Below are positions 1 through 6,175 of a stretch of DNA of 13,021 bases, one piece after another (position 1 is the stretch's first letter; each line of letters opens with the position of its first letter). Below the pieces are notes generated by a model, which had not been told where the DNA came from, did not search any database, and worked only from the letters and a program-made list of their open reading frames with translations. Location: contig DBYG01000068.1 in assembly GCA_002310175.1 (NCBI GenBank), positions 1 to 13,021 of the forward strand, written 5' to 3'. This DNA is from Bacteroidales bacterium UBA1192. GTDB lineage: Bacteria > Bacteroidota > Bacteroidia > Bacteroidales > Bacteroidaceae. A program made the translations under genes and the position numbers.

Positions 1-119
1 TCAACAGCACTTATACCTGTGCTGTCAGCGGGGACTGGCGTTTCCGAAGAAGACTGGGAGTGAAGCAACGTGCATTGGAACGACAATGCAACAGCAAACA
101 GTACGGATGCAGTTCTCAT
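1..119 (-). CDS. N-terminal fragment of an exported protein (3' part outside window)
   Basis: An ATG at 117-119 on the minus strand opens a frame that runs off the window after 39 codons. The first 20 or so residues form a signal peptide: a short basic start (Met-Arg-Thr), a hydrophobic core (Val5 to about Leu19) and a likely cleavage site near His20-Ser21-Gln22. A Ser/Thr/Pro-rich stretch follows, which is typical of the first residues of a mature exported protein. It lies 66 bases after the stop of the T9SS-domain gene, the same gap as between that gene and the DUF3244-like gene, so the three may be co-transcribed. The function cannot be read from this fragment. Because the preceding gene carries a YD-repeat-like motif, an RHS/YD-repeat protein is one possibility, but that is a guess from context. 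Confidence 0.6.
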   Translation of the reverse strand, partial: MRTASVLFAVALSFQCTLLHSQSSSETPVPADSTGISAV

Positions 120-185
120 ATCAAAAAGGGGTTGGGAGGTTATAGTTTAAAGGTCAGTTGTTCTGTCAGGCAGCATGCCGGAATG

Positions 186-623
186 TTATTTCTTTATTAT
201 CTTCCAGACGCTACGCTTGTCATCCAGGACGATGATGAAGTGATAGACTCCCGACGGGTAACCCGTAAGGTCTATATCATTCGAGTCCGAGAGAGGGCTC
301 ACGCTCATAAGCAACTGGCCGGACTGACTGTAGCCCGAAAGGGATGAACGGACCACACGCTCCATACCAGTGATGTCTATCCTCAGAAGCCCCTCGGTGG
401 GATTGGGATAGACTATCACCTTGTTATATAAGGAGAGAGTGTCCGAGTATTCCTCCGGCTCACCGTCCACCACCGAGCGCGTCCTATAGACAATCTCCTT
501 CTCACGCAGGGTGCGGTTGCCAGAGGCATCGTACGTATAGACTATGCGGTCGGCACGGATTGAATTGAAGTTCAGCAAGAACAAAACGAGAATGATTGGA
601 ATGTGAAGCCGGTTATTTTTCAT
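186..623 (-). CDS. Small exported protein: YD/RHS-like motif plus T9SS type A-like C-terminal domain
   Basis: The protein is 145 residues counted from the ATG at 621-623. A longer frame starts with TTG at 635, but the ATG puts the signal peptide at the very N terminus and is preferred. Residues 1-24 are a signal peptide ending Ile-Arg-Ala before Asp25. Just after it comes YTYDASGNR, which resembles the repeat unit of YD/RHS proteins. About residue 65 to the end matches the T9SS type A sorting domain in layout: a VYPNPTEG motif, a Ser-x-x-Gly turn, then a Pro-Ser-Gly-Val-Tyr motif and a basic end (Ile-Ile-Lys-Lys). In organisms with a type IX secretion system this domain sends cargo through the outer membrane and is then removed. 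Here almost no cargo lies between signal and domain. Many gut Bacteroides lack the full T9SS, so the domain may be only an immunoglobulin-like module. It sits 66 bases after the DUF3244-like gene and 66 before the next exported protein. Confidence 0.75.
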   Translation of the reverse strand: MKNNRLHIPIILVLFLLNFNSIRADRIVYTYDASGNRTLREKEIVYRTRSVVDGEPEEYSDTLSLYNKVIVYPNPTEGLLRIDITGMERVVRSSLSGYSQSGQLLMSVSPLSDSNDIDLTGYPSGVYHFIIVLDDKRSVWKIIKK

Positions 624-689
624 TTTGCAATACAATTAAAGGATAAAAACCTAAAACAGGAAGAACAATGTTGGAGGCTAATGCAAACA

Positions 690-1070
690 CTACAACACAT
701 AATCACCGTAATAGGAACTGCCATCAGACAATGTGAATATCAGTCTATAGACGCCGGCATCGGAAGAAACCGAAATCTGGAGTATATTACTGTTGCTGCT
801 GTCAATCCATTGCATGTTGTCACTCAGTCGAGTTACGGTGCCATTAATTGACGTGATGTCGTTTCCACTTATTATATATACGTATCCGTTGAGATAATAG
901 CAATGTAATTGATCAATGGAACGTGGACGTGGAGAATTACCAGAACTGGTTATATCAATTTCAGTATATTCATCACCATCTGGCATGAATGCCAGTACAC
1001 TTGAACTGATGATACTCAACACTATTAAAAGTGTCATAAATCTAAATTTGTTTTTTCCGTTTGATCTCAT
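690..1070 (-). CDS. DUF3244-like small exported protein
   Basis: This 126-residue protein has an N-terminal signal peptide: a basic start (Arg2, Lys6, Lys8, Arg10), a hydrophobic core at about 12-26 and a likely cut after Ala27. The mature part, about 99 residues, is rich in Ser, Asn, Tyr and Ile and alternates in a beta-strand pattern. It ends with a Gly-Val-Tyr-Arg-Leu motif and a Ser-Tyr-Tyr-Gly-Asp-Tyr strand. This order (short acidic leader, strand with YLNG, a GTVTR-like turn, a final GxYxLxF strand) is like the small immunoglobulin-fold DUF3244 proteins of Bacteroides, whose function is unknown. The assignment is by pattern only. Met12 is an alternative start, but it would remove the basic n-region of the signal peptide. 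A TAnnTTTG promoter match lies about 23 bases upstream. Confidence 0.7.
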   Translation of the reverse strand: MRSNGKNKFRFMTLLIVLSIISSSVLAFMPDGDEYTEIDITSSGNSPRPRSIDQLHCYYLNGYVYIISGNDITSINGTVTRLSDNMQWIDSSNSNILQISVSSDAGVYRLIFTLSDGSSYYGDYVL

Positions 1071-1092
1071 AAGTCATAATAATTGGTCACGG

Positions 1093-1120
1093 CAAATGTA
1101 TATGTATTATGAGTCACAAA
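1093..1120 (-). promoter_or_regulatory. Candidate Bacteroidetes promoter for the DUF3244-like gene
   Basis: On the minus strand TACATTTG (1100-1093) matches the Bacteroides -7 consensus TAnnTTTG at every fixed position. A TTTG (1120-1117) lies 16 bases upstream as a possible -33 element. That spacing is a few bases shorter than the usual 19-20. Transcription would start close to 1086, about 16 bases before the ATG. Confidence 0.45.
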
Positions 1121-1226
1121 CGCTTGAAATCACGAAAAACAATCGGACATTTTTATAATGCACCGATTTGATTATCAGTATATTATAAATAGCTGAAAAG
1201 TGCAGATTGGACACATAAGCCACATC

Positions 1227-1243
1227 GTGCTGTAAACCAGCAC
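1227..1243. other. Small inverted repeat downstream of the TPR gene
   Basis: A perfect 6-bp stem, GTGCTG (1227-1232) paired with CAGCAC (1238-1243), has a 5-base loop and lies 45 bases beyond the stop of the TPR gene. On the minus strand, the direction of that gene, it is not followed by a T-run, so it would be a poor intrinsic terminator. On the plus strand it is followed by TTTAAAA. It is the only clear secondary structure in the 217-base gap 1071-1287. Confidence 0.3.
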
Positions 1244-1287
1244 TTTAAAAGGTCACTCTATAATGTGGACTCAGACAGTCATTATGG

Positions 1288-2988
1288 CTAAAGTAACGAT
1301 GTCAGTTCACGGTAAAGAACAGGATTTGTTTTCTCTAGATGGGAAAGGATGCGTGTCTTTTTCTTATACACATTATCAATAGTTTCACCCGTAAGCACAT
1401 TTATGGATTTGGCGGAGAAACCGGCAAGATACAGCCTTATGAGCATGATATCCCTCTTCTCAAGCCAATCAACTCCGGTTGTCAGTTTTTTAAGGATATT
1501 GTCAAACGTTGAGTTAATCATTCTGTCCAGGTCGGAAATGCTTGTTGGGGACATCATCTCTTTTATGGAGCTTTCGGCCTTAAGATACATCTCATCCTTT
1601 TTCCTTTTGGATACCTTACTGTCATAGAAACCAGTACAAAGATCATTCAGGTCCGCAAACTGGCTGCGGAACAGTTTCCTCAACTGTTGATGCATCTCAG
1701 CCGATTTGGCCGACGAGTGGTCCAACAGGTCTATCTGCTCCCTGATGGTTGTCACCAGCTCCAGCTGTCTCTGTTCACTCTTGCGCCTCTCATTCATATA
1801 TACCATGAACAAGATGATAAAGACAAAGGCAGAAACAACAAGTACAAGTATCAGCACAATACTTTTCAGTTTGGATTTCAATGAAGCAATATCAAATAAT
1901 GTCTTATATAAATCATTAGAACCTTCTGAAATAGGTTGTTTAAGAAGATTTATAGTCTGTTTGTTCTGATATATCACAGTACGCCTGTAATACATTAAAG
2001 CGCTGTCAGGATACCCCATCCTGTCATACAGTACAGACATGTTATACATTATGCTTATGGAATCATTCAGTGAGGGATTACATTCCAATGCTTTGGAAAT
2101 ACAATCTTTAGCTAAGGAAAGATTGTCAAGAGAAAGATAATATTCTGACATAGAAGACATAAACCTTGCATATTCCGGCAATGTCCCGAATTTTTCATGA
2201 TATTGTTCTGTATAGTCTTTAACACCTGTAGAATCATTGTTCTTAATAGCAATGGTTGCAAGATTAATAAGACAATCCGAAACAAGACCATCCTCATTAT
2301 TGGATTCAGCCCATGCCAAGACTTTCTTGAACAAATCGGAACTACTATTATATTCTCGTTTTTCAATTAAGCATCTACCCATGTCACGCTCTCCATATCT
2401 GGCATATAACTCAAGATCAGCCCTCCTGTAGTTCTCTATTGCCAACCCAAAATAATACTGGGCCTTGTCAAAATCAAACGAATGAAAAAACACATCGCCC
2501 AACTGCGAGTAAAGCAGTCCTTTTTCATAACAGCCTACTTTCCGTTTGGATAGTATCTCGGCCTTTGTCAATGACAGGGCGGCTTTCTGGTATTGTTTTG
2601 AGTTGTTATAGATACAGCCCTGATAATAATATGACAGGAAGTTACGGTAATCATCATTCGTGTTAGAATAGTAATTAACGGCAATGTTTATGAGAGAGTC
2701 AGTGGTATCATCAATGAACAGTTTGTACCGTGCCTGTGACACGAGCAGTGCATAATGTGCTGAATCTTTCCGGGAGCTGAGTGATGCAGGATCTATCTCC
2801 TTCAGGATAGCATACGCCTGTCCGGTGCTGTCATTCATCAGGTGTTCCACCATATCAAAGCGTCTCTGCACCTTACCGCCATCACGACCCGAACAACCAG
2901 AAAACAGGAAATGGACACTCAATGCTGATACGCAAACAAATACCAGGAATGGCCTTACGGTCCTAAAGAAATTGACACTATCGTTCAT
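1288..2988 (-). CDS. TPR-type membrane protein with lipobox, internal membrane helix and HTH-like C terminus (putative regulator)
   Basis: The protein is 566 residues. A hydrophobic stretch (14-29) ends in a lipobox-like Leu28-Phe-Ser-Gly-Cys32, suggesting an exported lipoprotein start. Residues about 45-345 are helical repeats with TPR character, for example Tyr-rich helix pairs at 120-145, 155-190, 195-225, 275-300 and 313-340. A strong membrane helix covers about 376-398 and is followed by the basic run Asn-Glu-Arg-Arg-Lys, which places the rest in the cytoplasm. Then come a Gln/Glu-rich coiled coil (about 400-440) and a C-terminal segment (about 508-552) with an Ala-Gly-Phe-Ser-Ala-Lys-Ser-Ile helix, a turn and an Asn-Val-Tyr-Lys-Lys-Lys-Thr-Arg helix, resembling a LuxR-type HTH. 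Proteins of this plan are frequent in Bacteroidales and are usually left as TPR proteins of unknown role. A membrane sensor-regulator is the natural inference. It is divergent from mazG. The stretch around 1900-2400 is visibly more AT-rich than the neighbours. Confidence 0.8.
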   Translation of the reverse strand: MNDSVNFFRTVRPFLVFVCVSALSVHFLFSGCSGRDGGKVQRRFDMVEHLMNDSTGQAYAILKEIDPASLSSRKDSAHYALLVSQARYKLFIDDTTDSLINIAVNYYSNTNDDYRNFLSYYYQGCIYNNSKQYQKAALSLTKAEILSKRKVGCYEKGLLYSQLGDVFFHSFDFDKAQYYFGLAIENYRRADLELYARYGERDMGRCLIEKREYNSSSDLFKKVLAWAESNNEDGLVSDCLINLATIAIKNNDSTGVKDYTEQYHEKFGTLPEYARFMSSMSEYYLSLDNLSLAKDCISKALECNPSLNDSISIMYNMSVLYDRMGYPDSALMYYRRTVIYQNKQTINLLKQPISEGSNDLYKTLFDIASLKSKLKSIVLILVLVVSAFVFIILFMVYMNERRKSEQRQLELVTTIREQIDLLDHSSAKSAEMHQQLRKLFRSQFADLNDLCTGFYDSKVSKRKKDEMYLKAESSIKEMMSPTSISDLDRMINSTFDNILKKLTTGVDWLEKRDIMLIRLYLAGFSAKSINVLTGETIDNVYKKKTRILSHLEKTNPVLYRELTSLL

Positions 2989-3050
2989 TACTTTTTCTAT
3001 AATAGAATCCCAACATCCAGATTGAAAGTCCAGCTCCGTCTGTCATTCAA

Positions 3051-3081
3051 CGAAGGTAAAATAAATGCTTTTTACCCGCAA
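3051..3081 (-). promoter_or_regulatory. Candidate promoter for the TPR regulator gene
   Basis: On the minus strand TACCTTCG (3058-3051) matches TAnnTTTG at all but one fixed position. A TTG (3081-3079) lies 20 bases upstream, the spacing expected for a -33 element. The start point would fall near 3045, leaving a leader of about 57 bases before the ATG at 2988. Confidence 0.35.
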
Positions 3082-3138
3082 CTGTTTATAACATTATTCT
3101 CCCTTTTTCCTTCCCTGTCTGGAAGGAAAAAACAAACA

Positions 3139-3171
3139 TTGAGGGAATAAAAAGGAAAACAACTATCTTTG
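3139..3171 (+). promoter_or_regulatory. Candidate promoter for mazG
   Basis: TATCTTTG (3164-3171) is a full match to the Bacteroides -7 element TAnnTTTG. A TTG at 3139-3141 lies 22 bases upstream, slightly farther than usual. Transcription would begin around 3178, only about 18 bases before the ATG at 3196. This site decides the mazG start: the in-frame TTG at 3169-3171 lies inside the -7 element and cannot be the initiation codon of this transcript. Confidence 0.5.
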
Positions 3172-3195
3172 CGGCAATTCTGTCAATTGGAGATT

Positions 3196-3981
3196 ATGCA
3201 TACAAGAGAGGAGAAGATGCAGGCGTTCGGTCGCCTGCTTGACATAATGGATGAGCTCAGGGAAAAGTGTCCTTGGGACAGTGTACAGACCAATGACTCA
3301 CTCCGCCAGAATACCATCGAGGAGGTTTATGAGCTCTGTGACGCCATAATGAAGGACAACAAGGCCGATATCTGCAAGGAGCTGGGCGATGTCCTGCTGC
3401 ATGTGGTGTTCTATGCAAAAATTGGCAGTGAGACGGGTGATTATGATATCAAGGATGTTTGTGACAGGCTCTGTGACAAGCTCATATACCGTCACCCGCA
3501 CATTTACGGTACTACCAATGTGAACGGTGCAGAACAAGTTCTCCAAAACTGGGAGCAGCTCAAACTGAAGGAGAAAGGCGGCAACAAACGTGTGCTGGCC
3601 GGTGTACCCGATGCCCTTCCCTCAACAATCAAGGCTTTCCGCATTCAGGAGAAAGCCGCGCATGTGGGTTTTGACTGGGACACGCCACAAGGTGCTCTCG
3701 ATAAGGTCCGTGAGGAGTATGCTGAACTGAATGCCGAAATCAGCACCGATAACAAGGAGAAAGCTGAGCAGGAACTGGGTGACCTGCTGTTCTCAATCAT
3801 CAACGTAGCCCGTCTATACAAGATACATCCGGATGATGCTCTGGAACGCACCAACAAGAAGTTCATCCGTCGTTTCAATTATGTTGAGGAGGCTGCACTG
3901 AGCCAGAACCGTCAACTCAAGGATATGTCTCTTGAGGAGATGGATTCTCTCTGGAATGAAGCCAAGACTAAAGGCTTGTGA
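3196..3981 (+). CDS. mazG: MazG, nucleoside triphosphate pyrophosphohydrolase
   Basis: MazG hydrolyses (d)NTPs to NMP and pyrophosphate in the cytoplasm, cleaning aberrant nucleotides from the pool. The 261 residues match the usual two-domain length (E. coli MazG is about 263). Near the start is Lys-Cys-Pro-Trp-Asp (24-28), the family hallmark. The first MazG module has the Mg-binding pattern Glu42-Glu43-x-x-Glu46 with Glu62-x-x-Asp65 (Glu-Leu-Gly-Asp), then Arg-His-Pro-His at 99-102. The second module repeats it: Glu173-Glu174-x-x-Glu177 with Glu193-x-x-Asp196, then the basic Lys-Lys-Phe-Ile-Arg-Arg-Phe (221-227). All expected acidic residues are present, so it should be active. The ATG at 3196 is chosen over an in-frame TTG at 3169 because the latter lies within a -7 promoter match. 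It is the only plus-strand gene here and converges on the GH30 gene with 6 bases between the stops. Confidence 0.95.
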   Translation: MHTREEKMQAFGRLLDIMDELREKCPWDSVQTNDSLRQNTIEEVYELCDAIMKDNKADICKELGDVLLHVVFYAKIGSETGDYDIKDVCDRLCDKLIYRHPHIYGTTNVNGAEQVLQNWEQLKLKEKGGNKRVLAGVPDALPSTIKAFRIQEKAAHVGFDWDTPQGALDKVREEYAELNAEISTDNKEKAEQELGDLLFSIINVARLYKIHPDDALERTNKKFIRRFNYVEEAALSQNRQLKDMSLEEMDSLWNEAKTKGL

Positions 3982-3987
3982 ATTTCC

Positions 3988-5499
3988 TTATAAGGAACAT
4001 TTGACCACAAATGTGGTGACTGAATTAGGGATTAGGGTTACATCCAGCCTTGAGCCTTTTACCTTGGGCCCTTTTGATTCAGACCAATGCTCACCATTGG
4101 CAAACTGTCCGCTGGTGCGTATCTGACGTACCTTACCTTTTAGCTTGAGGCCTTCAGTGTTAATCTCTATTTCTTTTGGCTCCGCGGTTGTGTTGGTACA
4201 CACAAGCGTTAGAGTTTTTTTCTTCCTGTCAATTGCGGCAAGCGCCTTGCAGCCGGAACGGCGGTCTGTGGGGCAGTTGATGAGTGTGGAGCCGGGACGG
4301 ATGAAGCGGCTGAACTGTCCGAATGCAAAATATTTTTGTGTGAGCAGTATATCTCCCGTATCGTGGTTGGCACAGGCCGTACCCCAGTAACCTCCCTGAG
4401 TGCGCAGCGGACCTCCATCCTTACGTCCCATATAACCGTCCTTACTTATATGTGTGTCTATTACCTGCCAAAGCACCCAGGCTGATGGTTCAAGTGCCTG
4501 GATATCCGATATTATCTTTTCGGCAAGCCAGAGTCCGGCACCCATCTCGCCCGCTTTCTGTCCTGCGGTTCCGTTGCCGTCCACCTCACTCATCCACAGA
4601 TTGATTTTTTCATCCTTGGCCAGCTGACCCATCTCACGGATGCTGTTAACTCCGTAGGTATGCACGCTGATGCGGTTTATGGCAGCACGGGCATCGGGAG
4701 TCAAGGTCCTGATTTCTTCCACCTGCTTACCCGGATTGGTTTCATCGCTGGTGGTCAGGATGATGTCATTGAGACCATAACGGTTCAACGCCTGCCTGGT
4801 TAACACCAGAAGTCTGGACTGAGACTCACCGGCATCTATATGGCAACCCTCCTGCTTGTAGTTCATGGCCGGCCAGTAGTTGGTGTTAGGCTCATTCATG
4901 GGTGATACGCTCTTGACCTTGAGCCCCATCTCACGCGTCATATAGTTGGCCACATGAGCCATATACTCTGCAAAGTCATCATACTCATCATCCTTGATGT
5001 TGTTCTCATCGGACTTGAAGTTACCTGTGGAACAGCCGCTGTTGGTCATGAAGTAAGGCGGTGAGTTGCTGAATATCTCCAGGTAGGCATCCTGGCCGGC
5101 TGCCTTGAGGGCTGCCTTCACCACATTGAGCTGACGGGTATCAGCAGTATAATCGTACTTGCGCTCACCGGTGGCAGGGTCTATTATCATCCATCCCGGG
5201 ACATCGCTGTCTGTACGGGTGATATGATGATGTGTAGGATCATCGCCGCCACCCACATTATAGCGCATAATGTTCAGGCCGAGGCCGTTTCTGGCGTTAA
5301 AGAACAAATCTGCCGATTTGGATGTCAGAGTCTCATTATACCCTATGCGGTTGGCCCACCAGCACAGACTGGTTCCCCATCCTTCCCAATATCCTCCGTT
5401 GGTTAGGATGGCGTTGTCCATTGACACTTTCACCTGGATACTCTCAGCGCGGACGGCAAGACAGGCAACCGCAAGCAGTGCAAATACAATTTTTCTCAT
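3988..5499 (-). CDS. Secreted GH30 glycoside hydrolase (endo-beta-1,6-galactanase type)
   Basis: The protein is 503 residues. Residues 1-18 form a signal peptide ending Val-Arg-Ala, with no lipobox, so it is exported as a soluble periplasmic or secreted enzyme. The body is a (beta/alpha)8 barrel with the GH30 beta-sandwich. The segment at 38-50, with Trp38-Glu-Gly-Trp41-Gly-Thr-Ser and Cys46-Trp-Trp-Ala-Asn, is typical of the beta-1,6-galactanase branch (subfamily GH30_5). The acid/base is predicted as Glu203 in Pro-Met-Asn-Glu-Pro-Asn (200-205) and the nucleophile as Glu305 in Trp-Met-Ser-Glu-Val. Other GH30 branches (glucosylceramidase, glucuronoxylanase) are less likely from the N-terminal motif. 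The likely substrate is the beta-1,6-galactan side chains of plant arabinogalactan. No SusC/SusD pair or other glycosidase lies nearby, so it is not in an obvious polysaccharide utilization locus. A hairpin at 5518-5542 separates it from the upstream barrel gene. Confidence 0.9.
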   Translation of the reverse strand: MRKIVFALLAVACLAVRAESIQVKVSMDNAILTNGGYWEGWGTSLCWWANRIGYNETLTSKSADLFFNARNGLGLNIMRYNVGGGDDPTHHHITRTDSDVPGWMIIDPATGERKYDYTADTRQLNVVKAALKAAGQDAYLEIFSNSPPYFMTNSGCSTGNFKSDENNIKDDEYDDFAEYMAHVANYMTREMGLKVKSVSPMNEPNTNYWPAMNYKQEGCHIDAGESQSRLLVLTRQALNRYGLNDIILTTSDETNPGKQVEEIRTLTPDARAAINRISVHTYGVNSIREMGQLAKDEKINLWMSEVDGNGTAGQKAGEMGAGLWLAEKIISDIQALEPSAWVLWQVIDTHISKDGYMGRKDGGPLRTQGGYWGTACANHDTGDILLTQKYFAFGQFSRFIRPGSTLINCPTDRRSGCKALAAIDRKKKTLTLVCTNTTAEPKEIEINTEGLKLKGKVRQIRTSGQFANGEHWSESKGPKVKGSRLDVTLIPNSVTTFVVKCSL

Positions 5500-5506
5500 A
5501 ATAGTG

Positions 5507-5514
5507 CGAATATA
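5507..5514 (-). promoter_or_regulatory. Possible -7 element for the GH30 gene
   Basis: On the minus strand TATATTCG (5514-5507) matches TAnnTTTG at all but one fixed position and ends 7 bases before the ATG. I see no good -33 partner, because the expected position falls in the terminator hairpin. The leader would be almost absent, so this is weak. Confidence 0.2.
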
Positions 5515-5517
5515 AAG

Positions 5518-5542
5518 AAAGGGACGGAAAAACCGTCCCTTT
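5518..5542 (-). terminator. Hairpin terminator after the outer-membrane barrel gene
   Basis: A perfect 10-bp inverted repeat, AAAGGGACGG (5518-5527) paired with CCGTCCCTTT (5533-5542), has a 5-base loop. On the minus strand the stem ends in CCCTTT followed by CTTTATATT, a T-rich tail. It begins 33 bases beyond the stop of the barrel gene and 19 bases upstream of the GH30 start codon, so it should end the barrel transcript and insulate GH30. The stem is nearly symmetrical and could also act on plus-strand transcripts. Confidence 0.8.
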
Positions 5543-5575
5543 AGATGAAATAAATCTGAGATTATGATTAAAAAA

Positions 5576-6067
5576 TCAGAATTTCAGTGAAAGACCGGCA
5601 CGCACTTCAGGGAATTTGTAGCTGTAACCTGCCTCAAACACTACAGAGACTCCATCTACAAAGAAATAACGGCAACCCAGGAACTCACTGTGATACAGGA
5701 AGGAATTCTTGTCCGTTACATTGTCATAGCTGTATCTTTCAACACCGAACCCGACACCTGCTGTTGCATGTACCTCGAATTCCGGTGAGACGTTAAGGCC
5801 ATAAGTAACACGAGGAGTTCCGCCGGCGGCTCTCGTATGTCTGGCCACTTTACTGAAATCAAACTCACCACCAACAGTAAAATGTCCCTTCCACCAATCG
5901 TCAAAGAGGACATAGTCCAAGGATATTCCACCACCGACAGGCTGAATGCCTGCTTCAAAATTCAGCAACACTGTACCCTTTGACCACTGGGGAGCAAGCT
6001 CGGCATGAGCGCTGTACGAAACCATTGCCAATGCGGCAACAGCAAGAATCTTACCAAATCTTTTCAT
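5576..6067 (-). CDS. Small outer-membrane beta-barrel protein
   Basis: The protein is 163 residues. The first 22 form a signal peptide (Lys2, Arg3, Lys6, an Ala-rich core, cleavage after Ser-Ala-His-Ala). The mature 141 residues show alternating strands rich in Gly and aromatic residues, for example 31-39, 46-54, 62-71, 86-91, 97-112, 121-130 and 140-150. The chain ends in a strand with a terminal Phe (Leu-Lys-Phe), the usual C-terminal signal for barrel assembly. The size suits an eight-strand barrel of the OmpW/OmpX/PorT-like type. No enzymatic or binding motif is visible, so the role stays open. It has its own candidate promoter at 6108-6115 and a strong terminator, so it appears to be a single-gene unit between the U32 operon and the GH30 gene. 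Confidence 0.75.
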   Translation of the reverse strand: MKRFGKILAVAALAMVSYSAHAELAPQWSKGTVLLNFEAGIQPVGGGISLDYVLFDDWWKGHFTVGGEFDFSKVARHTRAAGGTPRVTYGLNVSPEFEVHATAGVGFGVERYSYDNVTDKNSFLYHSEFLGCRYFFVDGVSVVFEAGYSYKFPEVRAGLSLKF

Positions 6068-6107
6068 ATTGTACTTTATAGGTTAAAAGTTAATTGTATC
6101 ATTATTG

Positions 6108-6115
6108 CAAAAGTA
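6108..6115 (-). promoter_or_regulatory. Candidate -7 element for the barrel gene
   Basis: On the minus strand TACTTTTG (6115-6108) matches every fixed position of TAnnTTTG. A TTTTG (6134-6130) lies only 14 bases upstream, too close for a canonical -33 box, so only the -7 part is convincing. Transcription would start near 6101, giving a leader of about 34 bases. The rest of the 108-base gap (6068-6175) is AT-rich and shows no convincing terminator for the U32 gene. Confidence 0.4.
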
Positions 6116-6175
6116 AGTCAAATTAAAGACAAAACATAAGAATCTGTTAATTTTTGTTGGATCTCAACCATCCTT

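Noticed and set aside
60..347. Plus-strand open frame at the window start
   Set aside because: It overlaps the antisense T9SS-domain gene and the signal-peptide fragment, which have clear protein features. This frame has none.
3984..3997. Perfect 14-base palindrome TTCCTTATAAGGAA between the convergent mazG and GH30 stops
   Set aside because: It looks like a bidirectional terminator, but the usable stem is only 5 bp with a TATA loop and no T-run on either side. Most of it is the end of the GH30 coding sequence.
4004..4017. Inverted repeat ACCACA/TGTGGT next to the mazG stop
   Set aside because: It is too tight to form more than a 5-bp stem, has no T-run, and is fully explained as Val-Thr-Thr-Phe-Val-Val codons of the GH30 gene.
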